Assembly (NCBI RefSeq): GCF_036194065.1
Contig: NZ_CP108095.1
Span: forward strand, 7,874,001-7,938,000
Direction of reading: 5' to 3'
Length of the DNA stretch: 64,000 bases
From: Streptomyces sp. NBC_00239
Lineage (GTDB): Bacteria; Actinomycetota; Actinomycetes; Streptomycetales; Streptomycetaceae
Part shown: in pieces, positions 16,478 to 24,820 of the stretch
Numbering within the stretch: the stretch's first letter is position 1
Layout: each line of letters starts with the position of its first letter
Position numbers and translations under genes: made by a program
The notes under the pieces: model-generated
Told to the model about the DNA's origin: nothing
The model's input: only the letters and a program-made list of their open reading frames with translations
The model's database searches: none

Positions 16478-16900
16478 ATGGTTTCGGTATTGCAGAACGT
16501 GGCGATCGACTGTGCGGATGCCTATGAGCTGGCCCGGTTCTGGAGCGGGGTGACCGGCCGTCCGCTGCACCCGGAGGACGAACCGGGTGATCGGGAGACT
16601 CAGGTGATGCTGGCGGAGGGCCCGGTGCTGTACTTCAACCAGGTGCCCGAGGCCAAGACGGCCAAGAACCGGATCCATCTGTGTCTGCGCCCGGAGACCT
16701 CGCGTGAGGAGGAGGTGGAACGGCTGCTGGGTCTCGGTGCCACCCTCGTCGCCGATCTCCGCAATCCCGACGGTTCCGGCTGGGCGGTCCTCGCCGATCC
16801 CGAAGGCAACGAGTTCTGCGTTCTGCGCAGCGAGTCCGACCGGGCCGCCCCCCAGGGCCCGCAGCGCTCCGGGGCGGCAGTGGTGTCACACCCATCATGA
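16478..16900 (+). CDS. VOC-superfamily (glyoxalase-like) protein
   Basis: 140 residues, a single glyoxalase/bleomycin-resistance-like fold of two beta-alpha-beta-beta-beta modules. Seen: VLQNVAIDCADAYELARFW and VMLAEGPVLYFNQVPE in the first half, then RIHLCLRP and LADPEGNEFCVL in the second, the classic closing motif. The start ATG 16478 follows GGGAAGG at 9 bases. Many actinobacterial homologues have no known substrate. The metal-ligand pattern is incomplete, so an enzymatic role is uncertain. It is convergent with the PucR gene. Confidence 0.85.
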   Translation: MVSVLQNVAIDCADAYELARFWSGVTGRPLHPEDEPGDRETQVMLAEGPVLYFNQVPEAKTAKNRIHLCLRPETSREEEVERLLGLGATLVADLRNPDGSGWAVLADPEGNEFCVLRSESDRAAPQGPQRSGAAVVSHPS

Positions 16901-16966
16901 CGACGACTTCCGCGAAGCCCCGAGCCGCCTGGGGGAGGCCGACTGACCTTCCGGCCGACGGCCGGT

Positions 16967-18268
16967 TCACTTCGCGGTGAGGGGGCGGTCCGCGGGCCGG
17001 TCGGTGTCGGTTCCGGCCTGGCGGACGGCGTCGCGGGCGGCCAGGGCGGCGCGCAGCGTCAGGACGTCGGCGCCGCGGGCGGCGTCCAGTCCGGTGAACT
17101 CCGTCGCCTTGCGCAGGCGGTAGTCCACCGTGTTCGGGTGGATCTGGAGCCGGGCGGCTGCCCGGCGCCGGTCGAGGCTGCACGCGAGGAAGACGCGCAA
17201 CGTGTCGATCAGCTCCGGGCGCGCGTCCAATGGGCCGAGCAGTGCGGCGAGTCCTTCCCTGGCCGGGCTCGGGCGGCTCAGCTGGTATTCGAGCAGCACG
17301 TCGTCGAGCAGGTACAGGCCGGGCCCGCGGCCGGACGCCGCCGCCACCTCGCGGACCTCCCCGGCCAGCCGGGCGGCCCCGGCGACGCCCTCCGGCGCCG
17401 CGGCCGCCGCCGCGGCCAGCACCTCGGCGCCGCACGTCCGGCCGAGCTGTTCGACCATCGAGGAGAGCCGGTCCCGGTCCGCGGGGCCGAAGTCGGCGGC
17501 CGGCGTCTCGTACGGGAGGAGCACCAGCCCGCCTTCGGCGGACAGCACGGACAGCGGGACGCCGGTCGTCCGGCGCTGCAATTCGTTGCGCAGCCGCCGG
17601 AGTTTGCGGCGCGCGGCGACCGCGTGGTTCACGCCGGGCACCAGCTCGTCGGGGTGCGGCCCCACCGTGAGGCTCAGTACGAGGTAGCAGGGCGGCAGGC
17701 GGATGCCGGCGCGGTCGGCAGCGGCCTGCGGGCTGCCGCCCTCCAGCAGCCGGGCCAGCAGTGACTGCAGGGCGACCTGTTCGTCGCTCAGCGCCGTCTG
17801 CCGCTCCTGCACGTATCCGGCCGCGACCTCGCAGGTCACCAGCCTGAGGTAGGCGAGCAGCTGACGCTGCACCAGCAGGACGTCGTCCAGGTCGCCCGGT
17901 TCGGCCGTCGGGAAGACCTGGGCGGCGCACTCTTCCGCACCGAGGTGGTAGGCGCTGACCACGGCCTCCAGCGGGACACCCTCGTCGGCGCGCCGGGCCG
18001 ACGACTCGCGGATCTCCGCCTGTTCGGCCGGGCCCGGCAGCTCGCCGGTGCGCAGCACCTCGGCGAAGCTCCGGATGCCGCGGGTCACCTGCTTGGCGAT
18101 GTCCCCGCCCAAGTGTTCCGAAGGAAGCGTTCCGTATACGGGCAGCCGCTCCACGAGCCGGGCCATGACCGCGCGCTCCAACGATCCGGTGGCGGCCTGG
18201 AGCCGCTTGTCGACCGGAACGCCGCCGAACTGCGGCACCGGGACGCGGTCGGCGGCGTTGGACGCCAT
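16967..18268 (-). CDS. PucR/CdaR-family transcriptional regulator
   Basis: 433 residues. Seen: an N-terminal helical sensory region (residues ~20-180), a GGDEF-like middle domain (about 190-330), and a C-terminal PucR helix-turn-helix with SLDRRRAAARLQIHPNTVDY followed by RLRKATEFTGLD (about 365-410). Two overlapping starts exist (GTG 18271 and ATG 18268); the ATG is 6 bases from GAGGTGG and is preferred. It is divergent from the secreted lipase, which it may control. Family members often regulate purine, carbohydrate or secondary-metabolism genes. Confidence 0.85.
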   Translation of the reverse strand: MASNAADRVPVPQFGGVPVDKRLQAATGSLERAVMARLVERLPVYGTLPSEHLGGDIAKQVTRGIRSFAEVLRTGELPGPAEQAEIRESSARRADEGVPLEAVVSAYHLGAEECAAQVFPTAEPGDLDDVLLVQRQLLAYLRLVTCEVAAGYVQERQTALSDEQVALQSLLARLLEGGSPQAAADRAGIRLPPCYLVLSLTVGPHPDELVPGVNHAVAARRKLRRLRNELQRRTTGVPLSVLSAEGGLVLLPYETPAADFGPADRDRLSSMVEQLGRTCGAEVLAAAAAAAPEGVAGAARLAGEVREVAAASGRGPGLYLLDDVLLEYQLSRPSPAREGLAALLGPLDARPELIDTLRVFLACSLDRRRAAARLQIHPNTVDYRLRKATEFTGLDAARGADVLTLRAALAARDAVRQAGTDTDRPADRPLTAK

Positions 18269-18457
18269 CACAATCCACCTCGCAAATCTCTGTTGTTCAC
18301 CCCGCAGACGCGGCGCCTTACCGCATCCATGATGTTTCCGGGAGAAGTCCTACTGGTTGGTAACACGGCTGGCTGGTGGATGGCCAGAACGATGGCGGAT
18401 CCTGCCGCATTGCTCACCGGACCTCCCCGTCCCCCCCACCCAGGAATCGAGGACACC

Positions 18458-19828
18458 GTGTCCAAGGCAGCCGTTCGCCTGCTCGCCCTCGCGGTCGCCA
18501 CCGCGGCGGTGGCCATGACCGCCGCGCCCACGGCCACCGCCGCCGGCTCCGTACCGGCACCGACCGTCAACTCCGCGCCGGCAGCCGCAACCGCATCGGC
18601 AGGCGACGCGTTCTACGCGTACGACGGCGACGAGCCCCTGTCCGCGTTCGCACCGGGCACCGTGCTGAAGACCCGGACGCTGCGGTACCACCTCGTCGGC
18701 ATCCCCACGCCCCTCCAGGCCGTCCAGCTGCTCTACCGCACCACCGACGCCCAGGGCCGGCCCTCCGCCAACGTGACCACCGTGGTGCACGCCCCGACGG
18801 GCGACGGCAGCAAGGCCGTGTCCTACCAGTCGTTCTACGACTCGCTGAACCCGGAGGACGGGCCGTCCCGGGCGATCGCCGGCGGCGTCACGCTCGGCGG
18901 CCTCATCCCCAACGCCGAGGCCGTCCTCCTGGCGCCGCTGCTGGCGCAGGGCTACGACCTCGTCATCCCGGACACCGAGGGACAGCAGGCGAACTTCGCC
19001 GCGGGGCCGGAGTACGGGACCAGCACCCTGGACTCGATCCGCGCCGCGACCAGGGCGGCGGAGAGCCGGCTCGACTCCGCCACCGCATTCGGCCTGATCG
19101 GCTACTCGGGCGGAGCCATCGCCACCAACTGGGCGGCCGCACTCGCGCCGAGCTACGCGCCGGACGTCAACCGCAAGCTGGTCGGCTATGCCGAGGGCGG
19201 CCTGCTCGTGGACCCGGCACACAACCTGAAGTACGTGGACGGCTCACTGGCGTGGTCGGGTGTCATCCCGATGGCGGTCATCGGGGTCTCCCGCTCCTAC
19301 GGCATCGACCTCCAGACCTACCTCAGCAGCTACGGTCTGAAGGTGTACAAGGAGCTGGAACGCGGCTCGATCATCAACGCCCTCGGCCACTACCCCGGGC
19401 TGACCTGGAAGAAGATGGCGAAGGCGGAGTACGCCAACCCCAACTCGATCCCCGAGTTCGTGGACGCCATGAACAAGCTCAACCTCGGCTCGGCCGGCAC
19501 CCCCACCATCCCCGGATTCATCGCCCAGGGCGACGCGGGCGTCCTGGAAGGCACCTTCGGCAGCCGCCCGGGAATCGGCACGGGCGACGGCGTCATGGTC
19601 GCCGGAGACGTACGGACGCTCGCCCGGCAGTACTGTGCGACCGGCAACTCCGCCGTCAAGTACAGCCAGTACGAGCTGCTCAGCCACACGACCGCAGCCG
19701 TCGCCTGGGCGCCCGTCGCCCTGGGCTGGCTGAACGACCGATTCGCCGGCAGGGCGGCCCCGTCCGACTGCGGCCGCATACCCGCCGGAAACTCCCTGGC
19801 CCCGGAGAAGGCGGCGCAGCTGCCCTGA
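18458..19828 (+). CDS. secreted lipase of the LIP family
   Basis: 456 residues with a signal peptide (about 30 residues, ending TAAPTATAA). Alpha/beta-hydrolase fold. The nucleophile elbow GYSGG puts the catalytic serine at residue 217. SYQSFYDSLNPEDGPSRAIA and GYDLVIPDTEG are characteristic of fungal-type secretory lipases (LIP domain). A later IPGFIAQGDAGVLE segment probably carries the acid, and SHTTA near the C terminus the histidine. GTG 18458 is preceded by GAGG at 5 bases; an in-frame extension upstream would bury the signal peptide. It hydrolyses acylglycerols or related esters outside the cell. A terminator follows at 19837. Confidence 0.87.
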   Translation: MSKAAVRLLALAVATAAVAMTAAPTATAAGSVPAPTVNSAPAAATASAGDAFYAYDGDEPLSAFAPGTVLKTRTLRYHLVGIPTPLQAVQLLYRTTDAQGRPSANVTTVVHAPTGDGSKAVSYQSFYDSLNPEDGPSRAIAGGVTLGGLIPNAEAVLLAPLLAQGYDLVIPDTEGQQANFAAGPEYGTSTLDSIRAATRAAESRLDSATAFGLIGYSGGAIATNWAAALAPSYAPDVNRKLVGYAEGGLLVDPAHNLKYVDGSLAWSGVIPMAVIGVSRSYGIDLQTYLSSYGLKVYKELERGSIINALGHYPGLTWKKMAKAEYANPNSIPEFVDAMNKLNLGSAGTPTIPGFIAQGDAGVLEGTFGSRPGIGTGDGVMVAGDVRTLARQYCATGNSAVKYSQYELLSHTTAAVAWAPVALGWLNDRFAGRAAPSDCGRIPAGNSLAPEKAAQLP

Positions 19829-19836
19829 CGTTCCCC

Positions 19837-19882
19837 GCGAGGTCCTGCCGCCCCCGCCGGTGCGCCGGCGGCAGGGCCTCGC
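19837..19882. terminator. bidirectional terminator between lipase and MuiA-like gene
   Basis: A 16-bp stem (19837-19852 with 19867-19882) containing one wobble pair, between convergent genes and ending one base before the minus-strand stop. Confidence 0.75.
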
Positions 19883-19883
19883 C

Positions 19884-21443
19884 TCAGAGGCCGGTGACCT
19901 TGCCCTTCGCCGACAGCTCGTAGACCAGGGTCACCGTACGGCGGCCGCCGGGCGGGACGGTGAGGTCCCAGCGGACGATGCCCTCGGCATCGACCGCGTC
20001 GGGCACCGGGGAGCAGGCCGGGGCGTGCAGGCGCACCTCCACTGCCGACACCTCGGCGACCGGGATCCGCTCCCGCAGGACCAGGAGCTGCTCGCCCAGG
20101 TCGCCGGGGCCGGAGAACCGGGACACGTGCAGGCGGACCGTGCGGGTGACCACCGTCCGCTGGGTGATCCCGGCCGACTCGCGGGACTCCTCCGTGTACC
20201 GCACCACCCGGCAGTCGTCGCTGCTGCCGAAGGCCAGCTCACCGGCAGTGCCGGGTGCGGTGAACTCCAGCGTGCTGCGCCCGCCGAACCCGCTGCCGCG
20301 GACCAGGTCCACGGGCCCGGCGAGCAGGGCGTGCCCCGACCGGTTGTCGAACCGCACCACTCGGGTGACCAGCGGGGACAGCTCGGGCGAACAGGCGTAC
20401 TCGCTGCGTGCGGCCGTGGTGAAGGCGGACACGGGCACGCGGTGGGCGCGGCCGTCCCCGGGCACGGACACGGGCGCGGGGCAGTGCAGCACCCGGGCCT
20501 CGCCACCGTCGTCCACCGCCGGGAGACCCGCCACCGGGGCCGGACCGAGGGTCCCGATCTCCTCCTCGCGCAGCTCGACGTCGATCGTGCGGCGCTCCGC
20601 CGCGGAGCGGTCCTCAAGCGCCAGCCTGTCTTCGAACAGCCGCGGCGGCTCGGTGGCCAGCGCCGACCGGGCCGTCGACAGCGTCAGCCGTACGTCCGAC
20701 CAGTCCTCGCCGGTGCGCTGCCAGACCACGGCGTCGGTCTCCAGCGTCAGGGATTCCCCCGCGAGCACGGCCCGGTAGGCGGGCCGCCACAGCGCACACG
20801 GGGTGAGGTGGCTCAGGCGCAGCTCGACCGGCCCGGCGGCCGCGCTCTCCACGGTCAGCTCGATGTGGCCGACCAGCTCGGCGGGCTGCTCCTCGGAGAG
20901 GTCCATCGCTCGCCGGAGCGCCCCGAGTTCGGCGTCGAGCGTCGACAAGTTGGCCTCCGCCGCGCGGAGTTGTTCGCCGTGCGTGTCTCGTTCCTCGTCG
21001 ACCCGGTCCAGTTCGGCCGTCCAGCGCGGCACTTCGCCCTCACCGCGGCCGGCTTCCTCGCCGATCTCGCGCAGCAGATCGACCGCGAGGCGGCCCAGCA
21101 GGTCGAGGCGGGCGAGCAGCCGGTCGCGTCGCTGCCCGAGGGCGATCCGCTCCTCTTCGAGGGCGTGCACGCGGTGGCGCAGCGCGGAGTCGTCGGGGGA
21201 CGGCCGCGGCCCGCGCGGCGTCCAACTGCGGACGAGCCGCACGTCGAGCACGGCGGCCGGGTGGTCGGCGGTCAGCTCGGCATGCAGGGTCCGGTCGACG
21301 GCCAGCGCACTGACCGGTCCGAGGACCAGCCGCCGGACCCCGGCATCGAGGTCGAGCACGACGGTGCGCTCGACGTGCGCGCGGTCCTCCAGACAGGTCA
21401 CGGCGGTGACGGGAAGGGCGATCGGCTTCGGGGCCGTGGACAC
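19884..21443 (-). CDS. MuiA-like protein (DUF4139), second of a tandem pair
   Basis: 519 residues, probably cytoplasmic. Seen: a beta-rich N-terminal DUF4140-like domain (PVTAVTCLEDRAHVERTVVL; 1-100), a helical coiled-coil stretch (about 95-200), then a DUF4139-type beta domain with the family landmark LTPCALWRPAYRAVL and VVWQRTGEDWSDVRLTLSTA, to the conserved end VRWDLTVPPGGRRTVTLVYE. The family is named after a mucoidy inhibitor from Azotobacter; its molecular role is unknown. GTG 21443 lies 7 bases past the stop of its larger paralogue, so the two form an operon. Confidence 0.83.
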   Translation of the reverse strand: MSTAPKPIALPVTAVTCLEDRAHVERTVVLDLDAGVRRLVLGPVSALAVDRTLHAELTADHPAAVLDVRLVRSWTPRGPRPSPDDSALRHRVHALEEERIALGQRRDRLLARLDLLGRLAVDLLREIGEEAGRGEGEVPRWTAELDRVDEERDTHGEQLRAAEANLSTLDAELGALRRAMDLSEEQPAELVGHIELTVESAAAGPVELRLSHLTPCALWRPAYRAVLAGESLTLETDAVVWQRTGEDWSDVRLTLSTARSALATEPPRLFEDRLALEDRSAAERRTIDVELREEEIGTLGPAPVAGLPAVDDGGEARVLHCPAPVSVPGDGRAHRVPVSAFTTAARSEYACSPELSPLVTRVVRFDNRSGHALLAGPVDLVRGSGFGGRSTLEFTAPGTAGELAFGSSDDCRVVRYTEESRESAGITQRTVVTRTVRLHVSRFSGPGDLGEQLLVLRERIPVAEVSAVEVRLHAPACSPVPDAVDAEGIVRWDLTVPPGGRRTVTLVYELSAKGKVTGL

Positions 21444-21450
21444 GGTTCTG

Positions 21451-23610
21451 TCAGCTCCTGCGGTTGCCGCCGGCCAGGGCCTTGCCGGCCGGGATACGGA
21501 TCTCGTAGCCGCCGTCGAGGGCGACGGCGCCGCCGGACGGCAGATCCACCCTCCAGACGCGGGTCCCCGGTACGTGCCGCTCCGGTCCCGCGCCCCCGCC
21601 CTGCTCGGGAGCCGTCCAGTCGGCCCGCTCCTCGATCCGGACGTCCGATTCGGACGTGACGGGCACCCGCTCGCGGACCTCGACGGTGACGGGCCGCGCG
21701 AGCCGGTTGGCCAACTCCACGTGCACGCGGTGATCGAGCACGGTGGTGTTGCCGCGCAGCCCCGCGGTCGACTCGCGCAGGTGCGTACGGCGGGTGACGC
21801 GGATGCCCTCGGCCGGCCCGAGCCCCACCCGGCGGACACCGCCGGGGGCGAGCGTGGGAAGCGCCGCGGTCAGCAGGAACCGGTCGTCGACGGTGACCTC
21901 CACCGGACCGGCCAGCAGCGCCCGGTCGGTGGCGTTGGACAGCACCAGCGTCCCGTACACGGTCTGCTCCACGGACGGCACACACAGGTACTCGGTGTGG
22001 AGACCGACCGGAATCTCGGTGACGGTGACGGTGTGCCAGGTGCCGTCCGACGGGACGTCCGCGCGGGCGGACGCATCGAAGCGGTGGTCGAACGAACCCG
22101 CCGACTCGCGGGGCCGCACCGCGTGGCCGGGCAGCGGCAGCACTGCCACCGCTTCGGCGCGGCGCCGGTGCTCGGCCGCCACCGCGTCGAAGGAAGAGCC
22201 GGGGAACAGCCGGCCTCTGCGACCGCCGTGCTCCTCCGGGCCGCACAGGACGAGGGCGGCGTAGTCGAGCTCGGCGCCGCTCGGCTGCGGCGGCCCGGCC
22301 GGCGGAGGCGATGGCTTCGGCGCGGGCGGCGCGGCCGCGCCGGGGGCCGCCGGAGCCATGGCGGCGCGGGCTCCGGCGAAGGCACCGTCGCCGGAGCCGC
22401 GCGCGGCCGCGCCGTACGAGCCGCCGGGTGCCGCGAGCGCCGGCGGCGGCGGCCCGCCGTAGGCCTGGGGTGCCGGTGCCGCGGCTCGTAGGGGAGCCGG
22501 AGCGGGTGGCCGTGGTGCGGTTGAGCCGACCGTCGTGGGCAGGGACGGCGATCCGGCCCCGGCCGGCGCGGGTACGGCGGCCGGAGCGGGGGCCGGGCCT
22601 GCCGCGTCGTACCCGGCGAACAGGTCGCCCAGCCCCGCCGGCGGCTCCCGCCAGCCGGAGACCGTGGGGGCGGCCTGACGGCGTCCGACCCGGATCGAGC
22701 GGAGCTTCGGCAGGTCGGTCCGACGCTGTAGGTCGGCGGTGGCCAGGGCGATGCGTACGCCGGTCCAGTCCTCACCGGTGCGCTGGGCGACCGAGGCACG
22801 CAGCATCAGACGGCCGTCGCTGTCGCCCTGACGGTGGGTGAGGCGATAGGACGGCGCCCACACGGCGCCCGGCACGCCGTACTCCAGCTCCAGCGTCAGC
22901 TCCGGTTCCTCCAGGGCATCACCGCTCCCGTCGGCGGAGTCGGCGGAGTCGGCGGGGTCGAGGGAAGCGAGGGAATCGACGGCATCGAGGGAGAGGAGCA
23001 CGGAGACGGTCGTGCTCACGTGCGCTGACGGTGTGTCCGTGGAGGCGCGGGAGAGCCTGTCCGCGGCGACGGCGAGCTCGTGCTCGACGTCCCGCAGAGC
23101 CGCTTCCAGCTCGACGAGGCGGGAGTGCAGGACCGCCAGCCGGCCGTCGACGAAGTCGGCGAGCTCCAGCCACGCGTCGACCGGGGTGCGGCGGTGCGGG
23201 TCGTCCCGCCTGCGCGCCGGCGGGACCGGGTGGAGTTCCCTGATCTCCTTGATCAGACCGATCTGCCGGTCCCGCCGGCCCTGGGCCGCCGCGTGCGCCT
23301 CGCGCAGCCGGTCCACCTCGCGCCGCAACTCGTCGGGCGTGCCGGTGCCGGTGCCGGTTCCGTTTTCGATGGTGGACGGCTCGGCCCCGGCCTCGACTTC
23401 CACCCGGGCCCCGGTGACGCGCCTGCCGGAGGCTCCCAGGACCCGGGCCCGCAGGGAGTCCGGGTCCATCGAGCGGGGCAGTCCCGTCACCCGCACCCGG
23501 CCGTCCGGCGGCACGACGCCCCGGGCCAGGCGGTGGCAGACCGCGCCCTGCGCGTACACCACGACCGAATCGAGGGTCGACCCCCACCTCTGTGCAGGCT
23601 CCACCGTCAT
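21451..23610 (-). CDS. MuiA-like protein (DUF4139), first of a tandem pair
   Basis: 719 residues. Same architecture as the gene downstream: N-terminal domain (SVVVYAQGAVCHRLARGVV), helical section to ~210, then the DUF4139 core with YGVPGAVWAPSYRLTHRQGD and VAQRTGEDWTGVRIALATAD. It is interrupted by a ~130-residue Pro/Ala/Gly-rich insertion (about residues 325-460; PAPAPAAVPAPAGAGSPSLP). The core resumes at ELDYAALVLCGPEE and ends VWRVDLPSGGAVALDGGYEI. The GTGTGTG run near residue 85 is encoded by a short tandem repeat. I infer the two paralogues act as a heteromeric pair. Confidence 0.83.
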   Translation of the reverse strand: MTVEPAQRWGSTLDSVVVYAQGAVCHRLARGVVPPDGRVRVTGLPRSMDPDSLRARVLGASGRRVTGARVEVEAGAEPSTIENGTGTGTGTPDELRREVDRLREAHAAAQGRRDRQIGLIKEIRELHPVPPARRRDDPHRRTPVDAWLELADFVDGRLAVLHSRLVELEAALRDVEHELAVAADRLSRASTDTPSAHVSTTVSVLLSLDAVDSLASLDPADSADSADGSGDALEEPELTLELEYGVPGAVWAPSYRLTHRQGDSDGRLMLRASVAQRTGEDWTGVRIALATADLQRRTDLPKLRSIRVGRRQAAPTVSGWREPPAGLGDLFAGYDAAGPAPAPAAVPAPAGAGSPSLPTTVGSTAPRPPAPAPLRAAAPAPQAYGGPPPPALAAPGGSYGAAARGSGDGAFAGARAAMAPAAPGAAAPPAPKPSPPPAGPPQPSGAELDYAALVLCGPEEHGGRRGRLFPGSSFDAVAAEHRRRAEAVAVLPLPGHAVRPRESAGSFDHRFDASARADVPSDGTWHTVTVTEIPVGLHTEYLCVPSVEQTVYGTLVLSNATDRALLAGPVEVTVDDRFLLTAALPTLAPGGVRRVGLGPAEGIRVTRRTHLRESTAGLRGNTTVLDHRVHVELANRLARPVTVEVRERVPVTSESDVRIEERADWTAPEQGGGAGPERHVPGTRVWRVDLPSGGAVALDGGYEIRIPAGKALAGGNRRS

Positions 23611-23839
23611 GCGCCCCGCCCCCCGCCGTGTTCGTGCCGGAGCGGAGTCTAAGGGTTCCAGGGCCGGGCGCGGCAGCCGATAGGCGGCCCCACCACAACG
23701 ACGGCCCGCAGCCGCGCACCTGACCCTTCCCGGTCAGGCACTGGATCGCGTACGCGTCTCTCAACGGCCGGGGTGTGCTGACCCACTGCGCACGGAAAAT
23801 GCTCGCGGCCGGCGGCGGCTCGCGCCTTAGGCTCGGGGT

Positions 23840-24640
23840 GTGGACCCCGTCGAACTCGCCTGCCTCGTAGTGCCCTTCACGGCACTGCTGTTCGCGTGCG
23901 GCGGGCCGCGGGCGCGCCGGGAAGGACGGCGGCGCCGACCGTGGGCCGGTCTGTGGCCCGCGCGCGCCGTCGACCCGTACCACGCCGCCGTTGTCCGCTG
24001 GTACGGGGAGGACGACATCCAGGCCGCCGCCGCCCGCCTGGTGCTCGACGGGCTGGTGACCGTCAACCACCGGGGCACGCTCACGCTCACCCCGGTCGGC
24101 GCCGACCCCGCGCGCTCGGCCGGGCACCCGCTGCCGGACGCCCTGCTCGCCGCGCTGCGTCGCCGCACCGCGCCCGCCACCCTCGGCAACATCACGCTCC
24201 GGGACACCGAACTCGGCGCCGTACGCGCACAGTTCCACGCGGACGTCCGCCGCTCGCCCGCGGTCGTGGCCCGCCCCGAGGTCCTGATCGCCGTCGCGAT
24301 GTGGCTGCTCCTCGCGGAGTTCGTGGCCTCCTCCTTGGTACTGATCGGCACCGCGCCACAGGGGGCCGGGGAGGGCGCCGCCGCCACCGCCACGTGGTGC
24401 GCGCTGGTCGCCCAGGTCGTCTGGTTCGGCCGGTACGGCCGCCGGCGCGGCGCGGCGGGCCGGATCGCCCCCTACACCGCACGACTCGAGAGGGCCCCGA
24501 GGCATCCGGCGCTCGTCGAACTGGCCCGGCGCGACGGGGAGGCCGTGACGCGGCTGCGCGTCAGCCGCGTGCGCACCCGCCGCACCCGCAACCGCGGCCG
24601 CAGGCGCAACCGGAACAACCCGCCGCGGGTCCGGCGGTAA
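23840..24640 (+). CDS. TIGR04222-like membrane protein
   Basis: 266 residues. Seen: an N-terminal hydrophobic helix, then a helical soluble section with DPYHAAVVRWYGEDDIQAAA and LVLDGLVTVNHRGTLTLT, which resembles the conserved 'gene product with winged-helix-like repeat' pattern of the TIGR04222 family. Two further membrane helices follow (LIAVAMWLLLAEFVASSLVL and AATATWCALVAQVVWFGRYG), then a very basic Arg-rich tail. In other actinobacteria such proteins accompany MuiA-like or secreted peptide genes. Here it is divergent from the MuiA pair by ~230 bases. Start ATG/GTG at 23840 lacks a strong ribosome site. Confidence 0.6.
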   Translation: MDPVELACLVVPFTALLFACGGPRARREGRRRRPWAGLWPARAVDPYHAAVVRWYGEDDIQAAAARLVLDGLVTVNHRGTLTLTPVGADPARSAGHPLPDALLAALRRRTAPATLGNITLRDTELGAVRAQFHADVRRSPAVVARPEVLIAVAMWLLLAEFVASSLVLIGTAPQGAGEGAAATATWCALVAQVVWFGRYGRRRGAAGRIAPYTARLERAPRHPALVELARRDGEAVTRLRVSRVRTRRTRNRGRRRNRNNPPRVRR

Positions 24641-24820
24641 CTCGCTCGCCCTGGCCACGGGCCACCGCTGCACTGTGCCACGTCCCCTTCGGGCCGGCGG
24701 AGCCCCACCGGCCCGGCCGACGAGGAACCGGACAATCAGAAACCAGATCCGGTCACGCAATCTGTCGCACTCGCCAACTGCTGCCATGCTGACCGGGTTT
24801 GACGATCTGGAGGAGGTTCC

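Noticed and set aside
23719..23738. CCTGACC/GGTCAGG hairpin before the TIGR04222-like gene
   Set aside because: Only 7 bp and no clear context; could be chance in GC-rich DNA, not called as a terminator.
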